Shown here piece by piece: positions 31,417 to 38,087 of a DNA stretch of 64,000 bases; the stretch's first letter is position 1, and every line of letters starts with the position of its first letter. The translations under genes were made by a program, and so were the position numbers. Source of the DNA: an uncultured Acidobacteriota bacterium (GTDB lineage Bacteria > Acidobacteriota > Terriglobia > Terriglobales > Acidobacteriaceae); assembly GCA_903851035.1 (NCBI GenBank), contig CAINND010000079.1, positions 1-64,000 of the forward strand, written 5' to 3'. The notes beneath the pieces are model-generated. The model did not search any database. It was not told where the DNA came from and was given only the letters and a program-made list of their open reading frames with translations.

Positions 31417-31504
31417 GTGTCATCCTGCGCGAAGCAGGCGCCGAGCGCCTGCGGCCGGCAGCCGGGTGCCCCACCTTCGCCGCCTCTGTTGCGGCTAAGG
31501 TGGG
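31417..31504 (+). repeat. dispersed repeat, copy 2
   Basis: GTGTCATCCTGCGCGAAGC at 31417 opens an embedded hairpin GCAGGCGC (31434-31441) / GCGCCTGC (31445-31452) with loop CGA. A second hairpin follows: CCCCACCTTCGCCGC with loop CTCTGTT and GCGGCTAAGGTGGG (to 31504). The loop is identical to copy 1 while the stem sequence differs. Confidence 0.75.
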
Positions 31505-31521
31505 AATCAGTACCCTCCACA

Positions 31522-31655
31522 CGGGTGCCCCATCCTGGCCGTAGTTGCCAGGGTGGGGTAGTTGATTTTGCTCTTGCCTTTGCCGTTGTTCTTGCTCTTG
31601 ATTTTGTTTTTGCAGTGTCACTCTGCGCGAAGCAGGCGCGTCAGCGCCAACGCGC
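31522..31655 (+). repeat. composite dispersed repeat, copy 3
   Basis: GGGTGCCCCATCCTGGC, loop CGTAGTT, then GCCAGGGTGGGGTAGTTG; about 55 bases of TTG/CTC hexamers; then GTGTCACTCTGCGCGAAGCAGG and a GGCGC/GCGCC hairpin. It ends just before the anti-sigma gene stop, so it may also shape that transcript's 3' end. Confidence 0.75.
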
Positions 31656-31657
31656 CG

Positions 31658-32317
31658 TTATCCGCCCACGATGATGTTGCTGAAGCTGATGACCACTCGC
31701 CCGCTCGTTGGCAGCCCAAAGCTGGTCGCCGGGCGGAACTGCGTAAAGATCAGCGCGTTCTTCATCGCCGGTGACAGCTCGGTCGTTCCCGTTGCGCTCA
31801 GCACGCGGTAATCCTGCACCCTGCCATGCGGGTCGATGATTGCTTCCACCATCAGCGCCTCGCCGTTCGGCACGCCCGCATCCAGCCCAAAGGGCGTCGA
31901 GGTCATCTCCGGAGGCGTGTACAAACTGGTCGGCACGTCGTTATAGCTCACCGTGCGCGCCGGCACCAGCACGCCAATCAGCAGTCCAAAAATCACCACG
32001 GCGGATACCAATCCTGCCGCCGCCGGCAGCATAAAGGCGTTCAGCACGTTCTCCCAGCGCACCAGCACGCCCTGCCACGGCGATTGCCGGCGGCCCAGGT
32101 GCTGTGCGGCGGCCACGCGCAAACGCAGTTCCAAATCCACAGGAGCCGCCACTCGTCCCAGCCCCGCCAGCATCCGCCGATTCGCGTGCAGATCGGCGTA
32201 CAGGTTGCCGCACTCCTCGCACTGCCGTATGTGTCGTTCCACGGTCACGGCCTGCGCGGGCTCCAATTCGGAATCCAGCAGCGGCGAAAACCACTGCCGA
32301 GCTTCTGCGCATTTCAT
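31658..32317 (-). CDS. zinc anti-sigma factor with TonB-like C-terminal domain
   Basis: 219 residues. The N-terminus carries the zinc anti-sigma motif Hx3Cx2C (His29, Cys33, Cys36 in RHIRQCEECG) in a helical sigma-binding domain. A membrane segment is at about 97-119 (LPAAAGLVSAVVIFGLLIGVLV). The outer part ends with a TonB C-terminal-like domain (LMVEAIIDPHGRVQDYRVLSATG; FTQFRPATSFG). The start overlaps the ECF sigma stop as ATGA, the usual coupling of sigma and anti-sigma. The outer domain may sense an envelope signal; this fusion is unusual. Confidence 0.85.
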   Translation of the reverse strand: MKCAEARQWFSPLLDSELEPAQAVTVERHIRQCEECGNLYADLHANRRMLAGLGRVAAPVDLELRLRVAAAQHLGRRQSPWQGVLVRWENVLNAFMLPAAAGLVSAVVIFGLLIGVLVPARTVSYNDVPTSLYTPPEMTSTPFGLDAGVPNGEALMVEAIIDPHGRVQDYRVLSATGTTELSPAMKNALIFTQFRPATSFGLPTSGRVVISFSNIIVGG

Positions 32318-33030
32318 GGCGTCACCTCAACTTCCCCGCTGCTCGTAGCCAGCTTGGCGCGGCTGCCCGCCTGCGAAGCAGGCTCCGGCACAAGGCCCGG
32401 CTGGCTCTCCTCCAGCCGCTTGCGCAGCGCGTTGCGTCCGCGCACCAGCCTCGATTTCACCGTCCCCAGCGTCGTCTCAGTCATCTCTGCAATCTCTTCG
32501 TAGGTCATGCCTTCCATGTCGCGCAGCACAACCGTGGTGCGATAGTGCTCCGGCAACTCGCTCAGCGCCCGCTCCAGCCGCGCCCGCATCTGGCTGCGCG
32601 CCGCCATCTCGTAGGGGCTTGCACTGCCGTCGCGCAGCGTCTCAATCGGAGCCAGCGCCGCATTGGCCGTGCCCGTCTCGTTGCCCGTCCAGCCGTTCGT
32701 CCCCGCATCCAGCGGAGTCTCCTGCGCCTTGTGACGGAAGAACCAGCGCCGACGGTTGCTCGCCTCGTGGATGGCGATGCGATACATCCAGGTCTTCAGG
32801 CTGCTCTCGCCGTTAAAGCGGCTCATCCCGCGGAAGACCTTCAAAAACACATCCTGCGTCGCGTCCACGGCGTCGGCCGGGTCGTCGAGGATGCGGTACA
32901 CAAGGTTGTAAATGGACTGGTGATACTGGGCGATGAGCCATGTGTAGGCATCCTCGTTGCCGGCCTTCAACTCGGCCAGTATCGAGGCTTCCTCGGCGCG
33001 TATTGCGGAACCAACCGCCAATTCGCTCAC
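32314..33030 (-). CDS. ECF-type RNA polymerase sigma factor
   Basis: 238 residues from a GTG at 33030 with GGAG eight bases upstream; another GTG at 33054 is possible. Region 2 reads AYTWLIAQYHQSIYNLVYRILDDPADAVDATQDVFLKVFRG, and region 4 LPEHYRTTVVLRDMEGMTYEEIAEMTETTLGTVKSRLVRGRNALR. A spacer of about 45 residues rich in Thr/Asn/Ala separates them. It directs RNA polymerase to envelope- or stress-type promoters and is held by the coupled anti-sigma. The longest frame reaches 33222 but has no start signal. Confidence 0.93.
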   Translation of the reverse strand: MSELAVGSAIRAEEASILAELKAGNEDAYTWLIAQYHQSIYNLVYRILDDPADAVDATQDVFLKVFRGMSRFNGESSLKTWMYRIAIHEASNRRRWFFRHKAQETPLDAGTNGWTGNETGTANAALAPIETLRDGSASPYEMAARSQMRARLERALSELPEHYRTTVVLRDMEGMTYEEIAEMTETTLGTVKSRLVRGRNALRKRLEESQPGLVPEPASQAGSRAKLATSSGEVEVTP

Positions 33031-33342
33031 GGACGTGACTCCTACGGCGCTCACCGTATGCCCCCCATGGTAATCCTCACCAATTGCCAGAACAACCTTT
33101 TGCCAGCCGCACCTCGCTATTTCCCAATTCGGAGAACGCCAAAGCCTTCTCCCCGACAATGAGATAGACCCCGCCCACCCGGCAAAAGTTCCCTCAAAAA
33201 GTGCCAAAACATGAAAAAGCATTTAGGAAAGTAAATGAATGAGAGATGCCCATCTATTGCTTACAGAGGGGAATTTAATCTTGTAAAACCAGCAATCAAC
33301 TGTAATAGTCAAGCAAATCATCGCTAAAAAAGGAATTGTCAG
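33031..33342. other. intergenic region upstream of the sigma gene
   Basis: 312 bases between divergent genes. The part from about 33220 to 33342 is A+T-rich and may hold promoters for the secreted-protein gene on its right. No clear -35/-10 pair, repeat or RNA was recognised. Confidence 0.4.
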
Positions 33343-34413
33343 ATGAAACATTCTGCATGGTTTCGTGCGATTTGGCTGGCTCTAATCACTTTGATTTTGA
33401 GTCTCACGTTAGTTGCGCAAGCAGGCGATCCGACGGACTTGCTGATAAAAGGGCTGAAGAAGCAATTTGTACCGACGGTATTCAACAAAGACGAGACTGA
33501 GATTATTACTGCAGGCGTGGTTGTGGAAATCCAGAAGGACAGGCTACTGGTGTTCCGGCAGCCATTGGAATATTGCCCAATCAGCACCTACAAGAATGGC
33601 AAGCTCTCACAGGGGTTTCGTGATCAGGTGGATGTTGCGTTTGCGGATAAACTCGACGGTGTTAATGGATTCAGAAGCTATCCACAGAAGATGCTTGGCG
33701 TCGGAGACAAAGTCTGGATTAGCGGGTTTGGAATTTCAAACAAAAAGAATGCTTTTCTAGCTGTAGTCGTCACTGATCCCTACGACGATGGGCGCTATTG
33801 CGGAATGCTTCAATTCCCCTATGAAAAGGATCATCCGCCAACACCAGATGATGCAATGAGAATGATGTCAGAGGTGCTGGCGTCTCAGTCAGCACAAGAT
33901 AAATCAGCAATAGTGGGGCCGGTCCCAGAGGCAGCACCGAACCCGGCACAAGCCGGCCCGCCCCCACCACTTGCTGGCGATTACGCTTCAGCGGGAGGCT
34001 CACGCATCCTTTTGCTTTTAGACGGTACATTTGTGAAGTTTATGGGGAGCGGGCAAGTTCATGGCCAATATGTCGTTGATGGGGAGAACTTGACACTAAC
34101 GTTTCCCTCTACAGGATTTACCCAGCACTTCAAGTTACAAAGCGGCAAACTGATGGATGAGAATACTAAGCAGAAATGGGCTCGAACCGGGGACATCCCG
34201 GCTGATTCAGCGGCATATCAAGAAATTGCACCGCCGCCTCCACCAACTGATATAGCACCAATTATTTCTATCGGACAAACCAAGTCGCAAGTAATTACTT
34301 CACTTGGGGAGCCACAGCGCAAGACAGCTGCAGGGGCGAAAGAAATCTTCTTTTATACCAACCTGAAGACGAAGGTGACTTTCACTAATGGAAAAGTTAG
34401 CAACGTAGAGTAG
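33343..34413 (+). CDS. hypothetical secreted protein with SmpA/OmlA-like C-terminus
   Basis: 356 residues. A signal peptide (about 1-26, IWLALITLILSLTLVAQA) is clear. The C-terminal 55 residues (ISIGQTKSQVITSLGEPQRKTAAGAKEIFFY) resemble the short alpha-beta repeat seen in SmpA/OmlA (BamE)-type proteins, a pattern of about 'GMTk.qV...lG.P'. The middle has a Pro-rich linker and a beta segment (GQYVVDGENLTLTFP). AAGGA lies upstream of the ATG. Base composition is clearly lower in G+C than neighbours and the next gene has the same flavour, suggesting recent acquisition. Function unknown. Confidence 0.75.
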   Translation: MKHSAWFRAIWLALITLILSLTLVAQAGDPTDLLIKGLKKQFVPTVFNKDETEIITAGVVVEIQKDRLLVFRQPLEYCPISTYKNGKLSQGFRDQVDVAFADKLDGVNGFRSYPQKMLGVGDKVWISGFGISNKKNAFLAVVVTDPYDDGRYCGMLQFPYEKDHPPTPDDAMRMMSEVLASQSAQDKSAIVGPVPEAAPNPAQAGPPPPLAGDYASAGGSRILLLLDGTFVKFMGSGQVHGQYVVDGENLTLTFPSTGFTQHFKLQSGKLMDENTKQKWARTGDIPADSAAYQEIAPPPPPTDIAPIISIGQTKSQVITSLGEPQRKTAAGAKEIFFYTNLKTKVTFTNGKVSNVE

Positions 34414-34467
34414 AGCGTGCGTATGCGGACGGGCGCTTGGCTAACCCAATCGCCATAGAAAGGAAAA

Positions 34468-35163
34468 ATGATGAAGATGAAGGTTTGGCTATCGCTCCTC
34501 TTGGCATTTGGATTCTCCATCACGGCATATGGGCAGCAGAGTGCTCCGCCCTCGGCAAAACCCGCCGACAGCGGGCCTACGCTGGCAGCGACCATGCAAT
34601 TTATCCAAGAAAAGTTAAGCGAACATGGTCAGGTTGCTTATGCAATGCTCCGAAGCGATGACCCGGGAATTACTCATCGCACTATTGACAGAATCACAGA
34701 CGTAATGGCCGACCCAGGTGCGTGCACTCTATACATCACAGGGCTCTCCGACGGGAATATCATTCTTGCGCCGGGAATGACTCTCAAGCAGGGGTTGAGT
34801 ACCAACGACTACAGCACCCACAAAGTTAATACGGTCACAATCGCCTTCAAACAAGTCGAGAAAGTTTCTGTCTCCAAATTGCAGGATTACCAGAATCAAA
34901 CATTTGCAGAAGCTGGTCATCCAGAGATCACATCCTCATTAACACCGACGGTCTTCCATGTGAAGCTTTCGGGTTCCAGTGCCATTGTCACTGGGCACGT
35001 TTCCTTCACTCAGGGAACGCAGGCTCCCGTTGAAAGGGATATTACTAGCAAGATAATTGGATACACCTTCCGCGATGAGGAGACCGCCACCAAAATAGCC
35101 AAAGCAATGAAACATACTATGGAGTTGTGCGGCGGCGGTGTCACCAAGAAGGAACTCTTCTAA
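34468..35163 (+). CDS. hypothetical secreted protein
   Basis: 231 residues with a signal peptide (about 1-22, ending ITAYGQ). The body begins with a long amphipathic helix (TMQFIQEKLSEHGQVAYAML) and continues in beta-type text (VNTVTIAFKQVEKVSVSKL), then ends in a helix with LCGGGV. No catalytic motif is visible. AAAGGAAAAATG precedes the start. It lies 54 bases after the SmpA-like gene and shares its low G+C content. Confidence 0.7.
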   Translation: MMKMKVWLSLLLAFGFSITAYGQQSAPPSAKPADSGPTLAATMQFIQEKLSEHGQVAYAMLRSDDPGITHRTIDRITDVMADPGACTLYITGLSDGNIILAPGMTLKQGLSTNDYSTHKVNTVTIAFKQVEKVSVSKLQDYQNQTFAEAGHPEITSSLTPTVFHVKLSGSSAIVTGHVSFTQGTQAPVERDITSKIIGYTFRDEETATKIAKAMKHTMELCGGGVTKKELF

Positions 35164-35179
35164 ACGGTTAGTACGGACG

Positions 35180-35224
35180 GGTGCCCCATCCTAACCTTCC
35201 GTTGGTTAGGGTGGGGTAGTTGAC
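35180..35224 (+). repeat. hairpin repeat, copy 4
   Basis: GGGTGCCCCATCCTAACC, loop TTCCGTT, then GGTTAGGGTGGGGTAGTTGAC. The stem matches with one G-T wobble. It follows the stop of the secreted-protein gene by 16 bases and could end that transcript; no TTG tail or second block follows here. Confidence 0.7.
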
Positions 35225-35252
35225 CTAGTTTTTTATTTGGCAGTCGGCTTCT

Positions 35253-35426
35253 CTACTTCTTCTTGCCCTTCGCGGCCTCTTGCTGCACCGCTTTATCCCC
35301 GTCGCCCTTGTGCTCCCGGTTGTGACGCAGTTGCGCCTTGGCAATCTGCTCGGCGGTCATTGCGCTGTGGTGATCAGACTGTAGTACATCGCTCTTCGGA
35401 TTTGTGTTGTTCGGTGTGTTTTCCAT
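35253..35426 (-). CDS. small hydrophilic protein
   Basis: 57 residues from the ATG at 35426, which has AAGGG upstream. The text is polar and charged (NNTNPKSDVLQSDHHSAMTAEQIAKAQLRHNREHKG) with a basic end (AAKGKKK). No membrane segment or cysteine. It is probably disordered with one helix around AEQIAKAQLRH. Function unknown; its reality rests on the start signal and composition. Confidence 0.5.
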   Translation of the reverse strand: MENTPNNTNPKSDVLQSDHHSAMTAEQIAKAQLRHNREHKGDGDKAVQQEAAKGKKK

Positions 35427-35490
35427 AGTCCCTTCTTTCAACTTCTATCCCGCGGCGAGCGCCCAAAGTTACGAATAAGCAGAAAAGATT

Positions 35491-35530
35491 GGTGCCCCAT
35501 GTCTGGCCTGTTTTTGGCCAGACGTGGGAA
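35491..35530 (+). repeat. hairpin repeat, copy 5
   Basis: GGTGCCCCATGTCTGGCC, loop TGTTTTT, then GGCCAGACGTGGG. The stem is different in sequence from the others but still pairs along its length with the same single G-T wobble. Confidence 0.65.
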
Positions 35531-35692
35531 GCCGTCAGTTCCACCTCATAACAGGTTGACGTCCCCTGCAAGCCTTTCATCGGCCTGCGTGGGGCAAGTG
35601 TATTGGTCTTTGCCGCATCCGCCTGTGCCGGATTGACCATCCTCAGCCACTCCAACGGTAGATAGTGGTGATGTACCGAGGAGAACCATCCA

Positions 35693-35887
35693 ATGACGAC
35701 CGAATTCATCCACCTCACGCCGAAACCCGTTTCGCAGCACGATGCCCCCGCTCCGGCAACGACTCCAGTGCAAACAGAGAAGCAGAAAGCGCAGGAGCAG
35801 GCAGATCGCATCGCCGACGAAGCCGCCCAGCGCGCCGGCAACAGGGAAGAGCGCTACGACCAGGATCACGGCATTATCACCAAGTAG
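35693..35887 (+). CDS. small hydrophilic protein
   Basis: 64 residues. GAGGAGA lies about nine bases before the ATG. The protein is rich in Gln, Ala, Glu and Pro (AQEQADRIADEAAQRAGNREE) with no hydrophobic core, and ends DHGIITK. It lies between repeat copies 5 and 6 and is similar in flavour to the small gene on the opposite strand. Function unknown. Confidence 0.5.
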   Translation: MTTEFIHLTPKPVSQHDAPAPATTPVQTEKQKAQEQADRIADEAAQRAGNREERYDQDHGIITK

Positions 35888-35896
35888 CTCTCTACG

Positions 35897-35944
35897 GGCG
35901 CCCTACCCTTCCGCCCGCAGTTGGCGGAGGGTGGGGTAGTTGAT
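35897..35944 (+). repeat. hairpin repeat, copy 6a
   Basis: CCCTACCCTTCCGCC, loop CGCAGTT, then GGCGGAGGGTGGGGTAGTTGAT. It lies ten bases after the stop of the small plus-strand gene and directly before copy 6b, in tandem. Confidence 0.65.
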
Positions 35945-35950
35945 CTTGCC

Positions 35951-36110
35951 GGGTGCCCCACCCTTCCGACCGTAGTTGGCGGAGGGTGGGGTAGTTGCTC
36001 TTGTTCTTGCCGTCGTTGTTGCTCTTGTTGTTGTTCTTGATTTTGATCTTGTTCGTAGTGTCATCCTGAGCGAAGCGGGCGCCAAGCGCCCGCGCAGTCG
36101 AAGGACCCCT
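35951..36110 (+). repeat. composite dispersed repeat, copy 6b
   Basis: GGGTGCCCCACCCTTCCG, loop, GGCGGAGGGTGGGGTAGTTG; about 65 bases of TTG/TTC hexamers; then GTGTCATCCTGAGCGAAGC with an embedded hairpin GCGGGCGC (36075-36082) CAA GCGCCCGC (36086-36093); then GTCGAAGGACCCCT. This is the most complete composite copy. Confidence 0.8.
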
Positions 36111-36609
36111 ATAATTTACGTGAACTAAACAAGCGCCCCACGCTCACCCCTCGCACCGGTACGAAAACCCCTCCAAACCCTGCACCGAAAAACGGTTTTG
36201 ACCGTAACTCTCCTCTCTGCCCCCTTAATCACGAAGCATTCAGTTTTTTCCTGTTTTCCGCGCAGGTTTTCGCACCGACGCAGCCCGTTAAAGCCCTCTA
36301 CGCGCAGATCTCCCCGAAACCCTGTCGAGCGCGACAGGCTTTGCAGCATTTTTCACCCACCACGCACGAAAATGCACCTTCCATGCTCGCCATCGACTCG
36401 AAATGAAAGCCGAAATCGCACAAAAATCACCTGCCGCGCGCCCAACTCGCCATTTTTGCCCCTCCCACATTGGCCCGCCCGCAACTCATGGGAAATCAAC
36501 CGCTTCCCGCGCATCGGCGCAAAGAATCTAGCTGCACCCTGCACCCACAGCGTGCTATTCTTCTCCGCAAGTTAGCACTCTCCCCCCGCGCTAACGTCTT
36601 TCCACCCAT
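36111..36609. other. gene-poor region upstream of the polysaccharide cluster
   Basis: About 500 bases with open frames on both strands that lack start signals and family text. A 6-bp inverted pair GTTAGC/GCTAAC (36571-36595) lies shortly before the first glycosyltransferase. No convincing gene, RNA or promoter was recognised. Confidence 0.4.
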
Positions 36610-37809
36610 ATGCTTAGCGGCCTCACCAGCGCCGTAGAAATGTCCGCCGTTCGCCCTAGCGAGCGCATTCGCCTCGCCCTGGTCATTCACAGCCTGGAGA
36701 GCGGCGGCGCGGAACGTCAATTCCTGCAACTGGTTACGGGCCTCGACCGAACGAAGTTCGATCCCCTGATCCTCGTCGGACGCCCCTCCCGCGAGCGTCC
36801 GGAAGCCAATGTTGGATGCGAAATTCTCGGCCCCGCGCCCTTTTTTCGCGCCACCGCAGGGCTGCAATTCGCGGGACGCATCTTCAGCCTGGCCAGTCAC
36901 TTACGCCGCTTCCGCCCACACATTCTGCACGCGTTTTTAGAGGAGCGCACGCTGTGGATGACGGCTGCGGCAGAACGTTTTTCGCCCGTTCCCGTCTTTC
37001 TTGGCAACCGCCGAGCGTCGGTTAACTCCTATCATCACAATGGCTTACAGCGGTTGCTGGAACGGGCTTCGATGCGCCGTCTGGATGCCATGCTGACCAT
37101 CAGCCACGCCCTGGAAGATGAAGTGAAAGCCGATGGTTTTCAGCGGGTTACGACGATTCCGATTGGCGTGGACACCCTTCATTTCCGCCCCGGCCGAGGC
37201 TGCGACCTGCGCTCTGATATTGGTTGGATTAATAACGAAAAAGTTATTGGCATGGTGGCTAACTTCTGGGAGTGCAAGGGGCACGAAAATTTTGTTCGCA
37301 CCGCGGCCATTTTGCATGCGCGGCATCCGGGGTACCGATTTTTGCTGATGGGTAATGATCGCGGAAGGCTTGCCGGAGTGCGTCGGCAGATTGCGGAGCG
37401 CGGTTTGGACGGGGTCTTTCACATTGTTGAAGGCAGCCTGGATGCGGCGCCTATGTATGCGGCGATGGATGTCTACTTGTGCACCTCGGAGAGTGAAGGC
37501 TTTGGCAACGCCGTGCTGGAGGCGATGGCCAGCGGCCTGCCCGTGGTTGCAACCGGCGTGGGGGGATTGGTGGAGGCTTTACAGGATGGCGAAGAGGGTT
37601 TGCTGATCCCGGCAAAGGCGCCGGAGATGGCGGCCCGAGCGGTGGAGCAACTGTTGGGAAATGATGAACTGGCGCGGCGGCTGGGCACGGCGGCGCGGCG
37701 GCGGGTGGTGGAGCGGCACTCGGTGGAGGCGATGGTGCGGGCGCATGAAGAGTATTACGTGAGCGCCCTGCGGGAGCGCGGCAAGGCGCGAAAAAAAACG
37801 AGTGAATGA
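36610..37809 (+). CDS. glycosyltransferase, GT4 family
   Basis: 399 residues, GT-B fold. The N-terminal acceptor domain opens RLALVIHSLESGGAERQFLQL with the GGAE loop. The C-terminal donor domain has IGMVANFWECKGHENFVRTAAIL and the EX7E-type block SEGFGNAVLEAMASGLPVVATGVGGLVEAL. It transfers an activated sugar to a lipid-linked glycan in the cytoplasm. The start is uncertain: ATG at 36610 or 36640, neither with a clear ribosome-binding site. It leads the cluster but is 279 bases from the next gene, so it may be its own unit. Confidence 0.88.
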   Translation: MLSGLTSAVEMSAVRPSERIRLALVIHSLESGGAERQFLQLVTGLDRTKFDPLILVGRPSRERPEANVGCEILGPAPFFRATAGLQFAGRIFSLASHLRRFRPHILHAFLEERTLWMTAAAERFSPVPVFLGNRRASVNSYHHNGLQRLLERASMRRLDAMLTISHALEDEVKADGFQRVTTIPIGVDTLHFRPGRGCDLRSDIGWINNEKVIGMVANFWECKGHENFVRTAAILHARHPGYRFLLMGNDRGRLAGVRRQIAERGLDGVFHIVEGSLDAAPMYAAMDVYLCTSESEGFGNAVLEAMASGLPVVATGVGGLVEALQDGEEGLLIPAKAPEMAARAVEQLLGNDELARRLGTAARRRVVERHSVEAMVRAHEEYYVSALRERGKARKKTSE

Positions 37810-37914
37810 TACTGCCTGCGTAATATCGCCGCCGACAGTATTTCTTAAAGGAACAATCCACTGCTAGGCAATAACGCTTTTGGGACTTACGAAAAGTTTG
37901 GGAATTTGATTTTC

Positions 37915-37931
37915 TGTTTACTCAGTAAACA
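37915..37931. promoter_or_regulatory. 17-bp palindrome, operator candidate
   Basis: TGTTTACT at 37915-37922, one base (C), then AGTAAACA at 37924-37931, a perfect dyad. It lies in the 278-base gap 157 bases before the phosphoglycosyltransferase start. It fits a dimeric repressor or activator site controlling the polysaccharide operon. No -10/-35 pair was clear. Confidence 0.5.
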
Positions 37932-38087
37932 AAGTGAATTGATTGTCTCTCTGCGGACGGGCCGGGGAGAATTCTAATGTGCGAGCCCGTTCCCCGCCGG
38001 AGTTGCGGAGTTTTCCGGCGCGAGGTTGAAGTCTGAGAATTTTCTTACAGAAGTGCCGGCAAGGAGTGCGCTGCCAAGGGTGGGAGC

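Noticed and set aside
36198-36575. 125-codon plus-strand frame before the polysaccharide cluster
   Set aside because: No ribosome-binding site, Pro/Ser/Arg-rich random text, competing frames on the other strand.
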